A DNA stretch of 64,000 bases from NCBI RefSeq assembly GCF_000484695.1, contig NZ_AXVR01000010.1:43317-107316 (forward strand). The letters run 5' to 3'. The position numbers and the translations under genes are program-made. Below, in pieces: positions 26,416-34,055 of the stretch (the first letter of the stretch is position 1; every line of letters starts with the position of its first letter). The DNA comes from Salinispora cortesiana (lineage in GTDB: Bacteria > Actinomycetota > Actinomycetes > Mycobacteriales > Micromonosporaceae). The notes beneath the pieces were generated by a model, which did not search any database, was not told where the DNA came from, and saw only the letters and a list, made by a program, of their open reading frames with translations.

Positions 26416-27216
26416 TCAGCCCACGGTGGTGTCCTCAGACCAGCTACTCCGGTAGAGGGTTCCCCGGCCCTGCGGGTCGGGGACACCATCGAGGGGCGGC
26501 ATCGGCGCTGGGAACTCGTCCGCCGCCCCGTTGGGCCGCACTCCCCCGGTCGTCCGGGAGCGACGGAGCCGGGTGACGACGAACCAGACGAGCCCCGCCA
26601 CGCAGGCCAGGATGACGATGTTCTGGAGCACACCGGCGTACTCCTCGACCAGGTGCCAGTTGTCACCGAGCAGGTAGCCGGCCATGACGAAGGTGGTGTT
26701 CCAGATCAGACTGCCCAAGGTGGTGTAGACGACGAAGGTCCACACCGGCATCCGCTCCACTCCGGCCGGAATCGAGATCATGCTCCGGAAGATCGGAATC
26801 ATCCGGCCGAAGAACACCGCCTTGACACCGTGTCGGAGAAACCACTCTTCGGTCTTGTCAACGTCGCTCAGCTTCACCAACGGAAGCCGGGCGGCGATGG
26901 CCCGCATCCGGTCCCGGCCAAACGCCGCACCGATGTAGTACAGCGCGAGGGCACCCACCAGCGAGCCCAGCGTGGTCCAGAAGATGGCGCTGATGACGCT
27001 CATCCGCCCCTGGCCGGCAACGAACCCGGCCAGCGGAAGGATCACCTCGCTGGGAATCGGCGGGAACAGGTTCTCCAGCGCCACGGCGAGGCCCGCACCG
27101 GGCCCGCCCAACCGTTCCACCAGACCGATCACGTGCCCGACCAGGCCATCCTGAGGGGGTTCAGCCTGGTTGGCGATGGTACTGGCGGGGAGGAGGGCAT
27201 GCACGGTTTGAGGCAT
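26416..27216 (-). CDS. DedA/VTT-domain membrane protein
   Basis: Protein of 266 residues with the DedA core: LENLFPPIPSEVILPLAGF (re-entrant loop with conserved Glu), TTLGSLVGALALYYIGAAFG, FFGRMIPIFRSMISIPAGV and TTLGSLIWNTTFVMAGYLLG. DedA proteins act in lipid scrambling and membrane homeostasis. The last 60 residues are cytoplasmic and poorly conserved. It is convergent with glyA, with 24 bp between the stops. Confidence 0.9.
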   Translation of the reverse strand: MPQTVHALLPASTIANQAEPPQDGLVGHVIGLVERLGGPGAGLAVALENLFPPIPSEVILPLAGFVAGQGRMSVISAIFWTTLGSLVGALALYYIGAAFGRDRMRAIAARLPLVKLSDVDKTEEWFLRHGVKAVFFGRMIPIFRSMISIPAGVERMPVWTFVVYTTLGSLIWNTTFVMAGYLLGDNWHLVEEYAGVLQNIVILACVAGLVWFVVTRLRRSRTTGGVRPNGAADEFPAPMPPLDGVPDPQGRGTLYRSSWSEDTTVG

Positions 27217-27301
27217 GGGCTATACGGTACGAACTCCGCCTGAGTGCACACCCAGGCGGTCGGCGGCACCCGGGTGATGAGATCGGTGAGCTGGCGCCGG
27301 G

Positions 27302-28189
27302 TCAGCCCGAGGCCAGGTCGGCCAGGATCCGGCCGAGGAGTTCCGGCGTGTGCTCCGGCGGCTCCGCCTCCACGCAGAGCCGCTCCATCGCCAACGCGTA
27401 GAACTCCAGATCTTCCCGCTTGTCGAGGTAGAGGGCGCTGGTGAGCTGCTCAATGTAGACCACGTCGGGCAGTTCCTGGTCACCGAAGCGCAGGATGGAG
27501 AAGGCGCCGCCCGCAGCGGCGTGCCCACCGGCGGCGAACGGTACGACCTGGAGCCGCACGTTCGGCAACCTTGTCGCCTCGATCAGCGCCGAAAGCTGCT
27601 GCCGCATGACCGCCACGCCGCCGATCGGCCGGCGCAGGGCCGCCTCGTCCACCACGGCCCACAGCTGCGGCGGATCCTCCCCGTGCAGCACCTCCTGCCG
27701 TCGCATCCGCAGGGTGACCCGCCGGTCAATCTCCGCCGCCGCGGCGCGGCTGTGACCGAGCAGCACCACCGCCCGGGCGTAGTCCTCGGTCTGGAGCAGG
27801 CCGGGCACGAACTGGAGCTCGTATGTGCGGATCAGGGCAGCTGCCGCCTCCAGCCCGAGGTACGCCTGGAACCAGGACGGGAGCACATCACCGTACCGGT
27901 GCCACCAACCGGGGCTGTTCGCGTCCCGGGCAAGGTGGAGCAGGGATTCCCGCTCCGTTGGGTCGGTGATGCCGTAGAGAGTCAGCAGATCGGCGACGTC
28001 GCGTTCCTTGAAACCGACCCGCCCCAGCTCCATTCTGCTGATCTTCGACTCAGAGGCCCGAATCTCCCAGCCCGCGCCCTCCCGGGTCACCCCGCGGGCC
28101 TCCCGTAGCCGGCGCAGCTGTGCGCCAAGCATCATCCGCAAGACGGTTGGGCCAGCCGATGACCCACCCTCAACGGGTATCGTCGCCAC
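27302..28189 (-). CDS. XRE-family regulator with DUF5753 domain
   Basis: Regulator of 295 residues starting at GTG 28189 with GGAGGGG five bases upstream. The HTH occupies about residues 17-75 (LGAQLRRLREARGVTREGAG, then SESKISRMELGR). The DUF5753 domain follows, with FVPGLLQTEDYARAVVLLGH and VVPFAAGGHAAAGGAFSILRF. Such proteins usually pair with a small DUF397 protein, as here, and resemble toxin-antitoxin-like or developmental (BldB/WhiJ-like) modules of actinomycetes. Targets are not known. Confidence 0.9.
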   Translation of the reverse strand: MATIPVEGGSSAGPTVLRMMLGAQLRRLREARGVTREGAGWEIRASESKISRMELGRVGFKERDVADLLTLYGITDPTERESLLHLARDANSPGWWHRYGDVLPSWFQAYLGLEAAAALIRTYELQFVPGLLQTEDYARAVVLLGHSRAAAAEIDRRVTLRMRRQEVLHGEDPPQLWAVVDEAALRRPIGGVAVMRQQLSALIEATRLPNVRLQVVPFAAGGHAAAGGAFSILRFGDQELPDVVYIEQLTSALYLDKREDLEFYALAMERLCVEAEPPEHTPELLGRILADLASG

Positions 28190-28299
28190 TGCCGCCCCTC
28201 CGTTTGCTGGACCGCGCCGGGCCGGACCTGACCCGGTCGCCGGGCCAGCATGCCATGGACCGCCGGTGAGGGGAATCGGTCCCGGCGGCGCGGCGTCGA

Positions 28300-28539
28300 T
28301 CAGTGGATCAGGTGATCAAAGTCACCGTCCCGGGCGCCGAGCACGAAGGCTGCGATCTCGTCCACGGTGTAGATCAGGGCAGGGCCGTCGGGATGCCGAG
28401 AGTTGCGCACGGCGATGCCCGCACCATCGGGAAGTTCGGCCAGCTCAACGCAGTTGCCGCTGGGGTTGCTACGGCGGCTCTTCTGCCACCGCAGCGGCGG
28501 CAGCTCGGGGATGGGAACGCCATTCGGTAGCGGCTGCAT
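28300..28539 (-). CDS. DUF397 protein, partner of the XRE-DUF5753 regulator
   Basis: Small protein of 79 residues: LRWQKSRRSNPSGNCVELAE, IAVRNSRHPDGPALIYTVDE and FVLGARDGDFDHL, the DUF397 pattern. The ATG read from 28539 is chosen because GAGAAGGG lies 5-6 bases upstream; two earlier ATGs lack a site. It is transcribed ahead of the XRE gene on the same strand, 110 bp away, where the two would work as a pair. Confidence 0.88.
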   Translation of the reverse strand: MQPLPNGVPIPELPPLRWQKSRRSNPSGNCVELAELPDGAGIAVRNSRHPDGPALIYTVDEIAAFVLGARDGDFDHLIH

Positions 28540-28614
28540 GTGCGCCCTTCTCGTCATGCATCCGTCCACACCGCAGCCCCAGCGGGTGCGTTTGGACAGA
28601 GAGGCTCCTGCACG

Positions 28615-28638
28615 TGCATCTGCTATTGCATCTGCATC
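28615..28638. repeat. Four hexamers TGCATC/TGCTAT upstream of the DUF397 gene
   Basis: TGCATC, TGCTAT, TGCATC, TGCATC stand in tandem about 75 bp upstream of the DUF397 start. They may be an operator for the XRE regulator or a simple repeat. No other element was seen in the 28540-28774 gap. Confidence 0.4.
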
Positions 28639-28774
28639 GGACAGGGAGCATGATAGCCGACGGGAGTGGTGTCGATCCGCTTACCGTAAGTCACCTTTAC
28701 TGGGCGACGACCAGGGCAGACACGGGGTCGGTGACCGTCGGCAATGCCGGGGCATCGGTGTGACGGGAGGACTC

Positions 28775-29422
28775 ATGCCGGATCCGCTGACGATCGCGTC
28801 CGGCGTCTGTGCCGCGGGCGCCCTCGTCTCGTCCTGGCAGCTGCACCGCCGGGCGGTGCAGGCCGAGGCGGAGATCGCCGTCCTCCAGGCCGAACTCGCC
28901 GCCGAACGCCACGCGGCCAGCCACGACCCGCTCACCGGCCTGCCCAACAGACGAGCCTTTCATCGATTGGCCGCCGCCCTGCTGACCCGAGCGGACGGAC
29001 GACCGTTGATCGCCGTCGTCCTCGATCTTGACGACTTCAAACAGATCAACGATCGGTACGGGCACGCCGCCGGCGACCAGGTACTGGTCAACGTCGCCCA
29101 GCGGCTCGCCGACTTCGCGGGGGACGACCCGGTCGCCCGACTCGGCGGGGATGAGTTCGCCGGGCTGCTTACCGCCCCCGAGGTCGAGCGGCGGTGGCTT
29201 GAGCACGCCACCCGCCGGCTGCACGACCTCCTCGCCGCACCGATCCGGTTACACTCCGCAAGCGTGCGAGTGACAGCCTCCGTCGGGTTGGCGCCGGTCA
29301 CCTGCCCCACCCAGCTCTCCGAGGCGTTGGACCGGGCCGACGCCGCGATGTACCGGGCGAAGAGTATCGACTCGCCCCACCTCCGCCAACTCCTCGACAG
29401 CGCGAGCAGCGGCGACCGCTGA
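28775..29422 (+). CDS. GGDEF-domain diguanylate cyclase
   Basis: Protein of 215 residues starting at ATG 28775 with GGGAGG upstream. A short hydrophobic N-terminus (LTIASGVCAAGALVSSW) and a predicted coiled coil (residues 25-48) precede a GGDEF domain with DPLTGLPNRRAF, LDLDDFKQINDRYGHAAGD and an intact RLGGDEF active site, so it should make cyclic di-GMP. The inhibitory RxxD site expected upstream of GGDEF is missing (Ala in place of Arg), so product inhibition may be absent. No sensor domain is attached. Confidence 0.9.
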   Translation: MPDPLTIASGVCAAGALVSSWQLHRRAVQAEAEIAVLQAELAAERHAASHDPLTGLPNRRAFHRLAAALLTRADGRPLIAVVLDLDDFKQINDRYGHAAGDQVLVNVAQRLADFAGDDPVARLGGDEFAGLLTAPEVERRWLEHATRRLHDLLAAPIRLHSASVRVTASVGLAPVTCPTQLSEALDRADAAMYRAKSIDSPHLRQLLDSASSGDR

Positions 29423-29448
29423 CCGACGGGCCGCCCGCCCTGCGGTCG

Positions 29449-30072
29449 TCACGGAATACGTCGTCGGGCGACCTGTCGACGGGCCAGCAACACGACGGCC
29501 AGCAAGACGAGCCCCTCGAATCCGATCAGCACCCGCTGGGCCAACCCCTGGTAGTCGGCCTGACTGAGTTCACCTCCCGAGATGTCGTAAATGATCCGCC
29601 ATCCCACCAGCACCAGCTGCACCGCACTGAGCAGCAGGCCCCACCGAAGTCGCACTGGTCCGGTGCGGTTGGCGGCAAAGGTCGGCCACAGCGCCGCCGC
29701 GAGAAACACCAGCGAACCGGAGACCGTGTGGGCGTTGACCACCGCCACGGCGACCGGACGCCCATCCACCCACCGGTCGGGAAAGGCGGCCACGGCGATC
29801 GTGGCGACGCCCGAGCAGGCGAGCATCAGGCGCCCCGCCATCCGCACCGTACGCAGGCCAACGGCGGACAGCACGAGACAGAGGCCGGAGCCGAGAATAA
29901 AGAGGGTCATCACCCAACGGTGGCTGGCGCCGTGCGCGGCGAGTTCACTGATCGAGTAGCTGACCTGGTCGAGGCCGCGCGGCTGGAGGGTGACCGCGAA
30001 CGCCGCGCCGCCGATCAACAGCAGCGGGGCCAGGAGGGCGGTAACCACGGTCCAGCCGGGCACGGTGGGCAT
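29449..30072 (-). CDS. DUF998 family membrane protein
   Basis: Integral membrane protein of 207 residues with about six helices, for example VVTALLAPLLLIGGAAFAV, VMTLFILGSGLCLVLSAVGL and GFEGLVLLAVVLLA. SYSISELAAHGASHRWVMT matches the DUF998 start. The ATG read from 30072 is preferred although its ribosome site is weak; upstream sequence has no family similarity. The function is unknown. It is convergent with the GGDEF gene. Confidence 0.8.
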   Translation of the reverse strand: MPTVPGWTVVTALLAPLLLIGGAAFAVTLQPRGLDQVSYSISELAAHGASHRWVMTLFILGSGLCLVLSAVGLRTVRMAGRLMLACSGVATIAVAAFPDRWVDGRPVAVAVVNAHTVSGSLVFLAAALWPTFAANRTGPVRLRWGLLLSAVQLVLVGWRIIYDISGGELSQADYQGLAQRVLIGFEGLVLLAVVLLARRQVARRRIP

Positions 30073-30257
30073 GGAGCCATCATCCGACGAGCAGCACCAC
30101 CCCACCCTAAATCTGGTGATATGAGAGGGCCTTGTATTGCCTACAGCTGTCATTGGCCCGCCGGACTCGCCCCTGCCGGCGCCAGATCCATGACCTCTGC
30201 AACGCCCCTCATACCTGAGTGGGTCTGGGCAGCATGATAAAGAGCACAGCACCAAAG

Positions 30258-30273
30258 ATACCCCCCCGGGTAT
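30258..30273. promoter_or_regulatory. CstR/CsoR-type operator, site 1
   Basis: ATACCCCCCCGGGTAT lies 22 bp upstream of the CstR-like start. The ATACCC...GGGTAT dyad is the typical operator of CsoR-family repressors, so the gene likely represses itself. Confidence 0.7.
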
Positions 30274-30294
30274 AGTGGCAGTCGGAGGTGCCAC

Positions 30295-30564
30295 GTGAAG
30301 CTTCGACCCGAGATGACCAGTGACGCACTGACCCGACTCAAGCGCGCCCGAGGCCAACTCAACGCGGTGATCGACATGATGGAAGACGGCCAGGACTGCC
30401 GGGAGGCGCTGACCCAGCTCGCCGCGGTGTCGAAGGCTGTCGACCGGGCTGGCTACAAAATCATCGCTTCGGGCATGCGCCACTGCAACACCGCCCGGGA
30501 GAAGGGCGAAGCACCCGAGATGACCGAGGAGGAGCTGGAGAAGCTCTTCCTGGCCCTGGCCTGA
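30295..30564 (+). CDS. cstR: CsoR-family repressor, CstR-like persulfide sensor
   Basis: All-helical repressor of 89 residues starting at GTG 30295 with GGAGGTG upstream. Cys35 and Cys64 sit at the two conserved cysteine positions. The position of the copper-binding histidine of CsoR, four residues before the second cysteine, is Gly60, so copper binding is unlikely. Two bare cysteines are what CstR uses to form per- and polysulfide bridges. The genes that follow (persulfide dioxygenase-rhodanese, rhodanese, TSUP exporter) and the flanking operator boxes support this reading. Confidence 0.85.
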   Translation: MKLRPEMTSDALTRLKRARGQLNAVIDMMEDGQDCREALTQLAAVSKAVDRAGYKIIASGMRHCNTAREKGEAPEMTEEELEKLFLALA

Positions 30565-30581
30565 GCCAACCGAAGAACCAA

Positions 30582-30611
30582 CCCTCCGGCCGCATCCCAG
30601 CGACCGGAGGG
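30582..30611 (+). terminator. Hairpin between cstR and cstB
   Basis: CCCTCCGG and CCGGAGGG pair around a 14-base loop, 18 bp after the cstR stop. It may terminate part of the cstR message, with a second promoter at operator site 2 serving the genes after it. Confidence 0.45.
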
Positions 30612-30653
30612 GGTATCCGCACGCCAACCGAGAGATACCCATCTGCCCAATCG

Positions 30654-30669
30654 ATACCCCCGGGGGTTT
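30654..30669. promoter_or_regulatory. CstR/CsoR-type operator, site 2
   Basis: ATACCCCCGGGGGTTT, 27 bp upstream of cstB, resembles site 1. Additional half sites GGGGGTAT (30609-30616) and GATACCC (30634-30640) lie between the two genes. This implies a second CstR-controlled promoter. Confidence 0.65.
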
Positions 30670-30695
30670 GGTCTTTCCCTGGAAGGAGCACGACG

Positions 30696-32108
30696 GTGAA
30701 GTTCAACGTGTCAGTCCTCGCGACCTCATCACTGGGCGACCGCAGCTACCTGGCCTCCGACGGTCAGGTGGCGGTCGTCGTCGACCCGCAGCGTGACATC
30801 GACCGAATCCTGTATCTTGCCGGAGCGGCGGGGGTCCAAATCACCCACGTGGTCGAGACCCACATTCATAACGACTACGTCTCCGGTGGGCTCGAACTGG
30901 CCCGGGTCACCGGTGCCCACTACCTGGTCGCCGCGGCCGAGCGGGTCGAGTTCGGACGACTACCGGTTGCCGACGGCGACACCCTCGCGATCTCCGACAC
31001 GATGCGCCTGCGGGTGATCGCCACTCCCGGCCACACCTTCCACCATCTGTCCTACGTCCTGGACTACGCGAACGATGGCGACTGGCAACCGACGGGAGTC
31101 TTCACCGGTGGCTCGCTCCTCTTCGGCACCACCGGTCGCACCGACCTGCTCGGCCAGCAACACGCCCACGAACTGGCCCAGCACCAGCACGCCTCGGCCC
31201 AGCGGCTGGCAGACCTGCTGCCCGACGGCGCCGAGGTGTGGCCGACCCACGGGTTCGGCAGCTTCTGTTCCGCCAGCCAGACCGACGCGCCGGAATCGAC
31301 CATCGGCCGGGAGAAGGAGGCCAACCCGGTGCTCCGGCTGGCCGCCGACGACTTCATCACCGAGACCCTCTCCGGGTTGGACGCCTACCCGGCCTACTAC
31401 GCCCACATGGGCGTTACCAACCTCGGCGGGCCGGCACCGGTAGACCTGACCCCAATCGCCCGCGCCGACGCCGCCGAGCTGCGTCGGCGAATCAATGCTG
31501 GACAGTGGGTGGTCGACCTACGACACCGCAAGGCGTTTGCCGCCTCCCACCTGGCCGGAACGGTAAGTCTCGGACTGGACGGGCCGATGTCCACCTGGCT
31601 CGGCTGGCTGATCAGCTGGGGCACACCGATCACCCTGCTCGCCGACACCGCCGCGCAGATCGCCGAAGCACAGCGCGAACTGGTACGCATCGGCATTGAC
31701 CGGCCAGCCGCCCAGGCCACCGGCGCGGCCGAGCGGTGGGCCGCGGACCACGAACAGCTACGTGAGCTGCCGCTGGCAGACTTCGCCGCGCTGGCCGCCG
31801 CCCACGCCGGACAGCTTCGCACCGGGCTGCCCGCCCCCGACGTCGTACTTGACGTGCGAATGACCAACGAGTGGATCGCAGGTCACATCGCCGGAGCCGT
31901 GCACCTTCCCCTACCCGAGCTACCCCAGCGTCTCACCGACCTGCCCGCTGGGGCGGTCTGGGTGCACTGCGGTTCCGGCTACCGCGCCACCGTCGCCGGT
32001 TCGCTGTTGGCGAACGCGGGACGCGACGTCGTCGTCATCGATGACCGGTTCGCCGAGGCAGCGGGGGCCGGAGTCACCCTGGTCGGGCCGAACACCCCCC
32101 GCGCCTGA
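30696..32108 (+). CDS. cstB: CstB-like persulfide dioxygenase-rhodanese fusion
   Basis: Protein of 470 residues. Residues 1-240 form an ETHE1-type metallo-beta-lactamase domain with THIHNDYVSGG, TPGHTFHHLSY and GRTDLLG. This oxidises persulfide to sulfite with iron and oxygen. A first rhodanese-like domain (about 255-345) has lost its catalytic cysteine. A second (about 370-460) keeps it, Cys425 in HCGSGYRA. This order, dioxygenase, dead rhodanese, live rhodanese, is that of CstB, which turns persulfides into thiosulfate. ATG 30696 has GGAAGGAG upstream. Expected to be cytoplasmic. Confidence 0.92.
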   Translation: MKFNVSVLATSSLGDRSYLASDGQVAVVVDPQRDIDRILYLAGAAGVQITHVVETHIHNDYVSGGLELARVTGAHYLVAAAERVEFGRLPVADGDTLAISDTMRLRVIATPGHTFHHLSYVLDYANDGDWQPTGVFTGGSLLFGTTGRTDLLGQQHAHELAQHQHASAQRLADLLPDGAEVWPTHGFGSFCSASQTDAPESTIGREKEANPVLRLAADDFITETLSGLDAYPAYYAHMGVTNLGGPAPVDLTPIARADAAELRRRINAGQWVVDLRHRKAFAASHLAGTVSLGLDGPMSTWLGWLISWGTPITLLADTAAQIAEAQRELVRIGIDRPAAQATGAAERWAADHEQLRELPLADFAALAAAHAGQLRTGLPAPDVVLDVRMTNEWIAGHIAGAVHLPLPELPQRLTDLPAGAVWVHCGSGYRATVAGSLLANAGRDVVVIDDRFAEAAGAGVTLVGPNTPRA

Positions 32109-32183
32109 ACCGGCGCGGACCGCCCGGCGACGAGCGGCGCCCTTCGCCCCATCCCATCGGAGCACCCGAAAGACGAGGAAACC

Positions 32184-32780
32184 ATGACCACCGCCGCCCG
32201 CACCACCCTCGACCCCGCCCAGTTGCGGGAACTCATCGACTCGGGCCGCACCCCACGCCTGCTCGACGTGCGCACCCCGGCCGAATTCGAGACCGCACAC
32301 ATCCCCGGTGCCTACAACGTGCCCCTCGACCTACTCAAGGAACATCGCGCGGAACTCCGCGGCCACCTCGACGAGGACGTGGTCCTGATCTGTCACTCGG
32401 GGGCCCGGGCCGCCCAGGCCGAACGGACGCTCGCCGGGGTCGGCCTACCGAACGTCAAGGTCCTGACCGGCGGCATGGTGGCGTGGCGGGGCGCTGCTGG
32501 GCCCGTTACCGAAGGCGCCCCCCGGTGGGACCTGGAGCGGCAGGTCCGGCTGGTCGCCGGCGCCATCGTGCTGGCCAGTGTCGTGGCGTCGCTGTTCGTA
32601 CCCGGTGCCGAGTGGATCGCCGGTGTCATCGGCGCAGGTCTGACCGCCGCCGCGCTGAGCAACACCTGCACGCTGGGCAGGTTGTTCAGCAAGCTTCCGT
32701 ACAATCGGAACGCCAGTTGTGACCTGGACATCATCGTCGGCCAACTGAGCGACGCCTCGCCCGCTGGCCCACGGTCGTGA
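32184..32780 (+). CDS. Rhodanese with DUF2892 membrane tail
   Basis: Protein of 198 residues. The rhodanese domain has LLDVRTPAEFETAHIPGAYN and the active loop CHSGARA with Cys70. A DUF2892-type C-terminus has two membrane helices (LVAGAIVLASVVASLFV and WIAGVIGAGLTAAALS), as in YgaP-like proteins, so sulfur transfer takes place at the membrane. It is third in the cst operon, 75 bp after cstB, and its stop overlaps the TSUP start (GTGA). Confidence 0.9.
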   Translation: MTTAARTTLDPAQLRELIDSGRTPRLLDVRTPAEFETAHIPGAYNVPLDLLKEHRAELRGHLDEDVVLICHSGARAAQAERTLAGVGLPNVKVLTGGMVAWRGAAGPVTEGAPRWDLERQVRLVAGAIVLASVVASLFVPGAEWIAGVIGAGLTAAALSNTCTLGRLFSKLPYNRNASCDLDIIVGQLSDASPAGPRS

Positions 32781-33676
32781 GCGTCAGCCTCACCCTGACC
32801 GTCGGGTTGGCCGTCCTGATCGGGCTCAGCCTCGGGCTACTCGGCGGGGGCGGCTCCATCCTCGCCGTACCACTGTTGGTCTACGTCGCCGACCTGCCGG
32901 CGAAGGAGGCGATCGCCACCTCACTGCTGGTGGTCGGCGTGACCAGCGCGGTCGGCGTGCTACCGCACGCCCGTGCCGGACGGATCCGCTGGCGCACCGG
33001 ACTACTCTTCGGGGCCGCCGGCATGGCTGGGGCCTACGTTGGGGGCCGGCTGGCCGCGTTCGTCCCGGCGACGGTCCTGCTCACCGGCTTCGGGGTGATG
33101 ATGCTCGCCACGGCGACCGCGATGATCCGCGGTCGCCGCAGCACCGGCGGCCCGCCGGTACCGCGCGAGCTCCCGGTACAGCGGATCCTGCTGGACGGCG
33201 TCGTGGTCGGCCTGGTCACCGGCATCGTCGGCGCGGGTGGCGGCTTCCTGGTCGTACCCGCACTCGCACTGCTCGGTGGTCTGCCGATGCCGGTCGCCGC
33301 CGGCACCTCACTGGTGGTCATAGCGATGAAGTCGTTCGCGGGTCTGGTCGGCTTCCTGTCCAGCGTCAGCATCGACTGGGCCCTGGCCGCCGCGGTCACC
33401 ACCGCCGCGGTCGCCGGCAGCCTCGCTGGCGCCCGGCTGGCCGGCCGCGTGCCCGAGGTCGTACTCCGCCAGACGTTCGGCGGATTCGTGGTGGTCGCGG
33501 GTGTGTTCATGCTGGTCCAGCAGATACCCGGAGATGGTCGGGTCAAGATCCTGGTAGCCGCCCTCGCCAGCGCCCTCGGGGCGGTGGCGCTGCTGGTCGC
33601 CGGCCGCCGACGCAGGCCCATCGGGACAACAGGGCCGGCGCCCCGCGCCGCGCAGGACCACCAGGCGGACAGCTGA
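32777..33676 (+). CDS. TSUP-family sulfite/sulfur-compound exporter (TauE/SafE)
   Basis: Membrane protein of 299 residues with about eight helices and the repeated TSUP glycine motifs: LSLGLLGGGGSILAVPLLVY in the first half and GIVGAGGGFLVVPALALLGG in the second. Placed last in the cst operon, overlapping the rhodanese stop by 4 bp, it most likely exports sulfite or thiosulfate made by CstB. Confidence 0.9.
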   Translation: MSVSLTLTVGLAVLIGLSLGLLGGGGSILAVPLLVYVADLPAKEAIATSLLVVGVTSAVGVLPHARAGRIRWRTGLLFGAAGMAGAYVGGRLAAFVPATVLLTGFGVMMLATATAMIRGRRSTGGPPVPRELPVQRILLDGVVVGLVTGIVGAGGGFLVVPALALLGGLPMPVAAGTSLVVIAMKSFAGLVGFLSSVSIDWALAAAVTTAAVAGSLAGARLAGRVPEVVLRQTFGGFVVVAGVFMLVQQIPGDGRVKILVAALASALGAVALLVAGRRRRPIGTTGPAPRAAQDHQADS

Positions 33677-33777
33677 CCACGCGGGCAGGAACTCGCCGGT
33701 TCCCGCCCGGCATGTTGTCAGCCAGGCCGGGAAGGCGGCGGGGCACCCGCAACGACGGGGGCGGGACGGAGGTCGAC

Positions 33778-33954
33778 ATGCGGGTAGTACTGTGGGTCAT
33801 CGGCATCGTCGCTGCCGCACTCATCCTGGTGGGGCTGCTCTGGGACGCAGCCCAATGGCTGATGGTCATCGGTGCGATCGCGCTGGTGGTGGTGGTCATC
33901 ATGGCGGTGGTCAAAGTGCGCCAGATGACCCGGCAATCGCAACGGCGACACTAA
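33778..33954 (+). CDS. Small two-helix membrane protein
   Basis: Protein of 58 residues starting at ATG 33778, with GGAGG five bases upstream. Two hydrophobic helices (VVLWVIGIVAAALILVGLLW and WLMVIGAIALVVVVIMAVV) are followed by a basic tail. Similar tiny proteins are common in actinobacteria and have no assigned role. It follows the TSUP gene by 101 bp and may be read with it. Confidence 0.7.
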   Translation: MRVVLWVIGIVAAALILVGLLWDAAQWLMVIGAIALVVVVIMAVVKVRQMTRQSQRRH

Positions 33955-34055
33955 CCACGGGGCGCCGAATCGGCGGTGCGGCGACGGGCACCTCGCCGGG
34001 TTCTACCAGACCGTAGATTGCGGTCCCGTAGACGAACGTGGGGAGGATGGACACC

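Noticed and set aside
30295..30564. Copper sensor CsoR as the identity of the small repressor
   Set aside because: The histidine ligand of CsoR is replaced by Gly60, and the neighbours are sulfur genes, not copper transporters.
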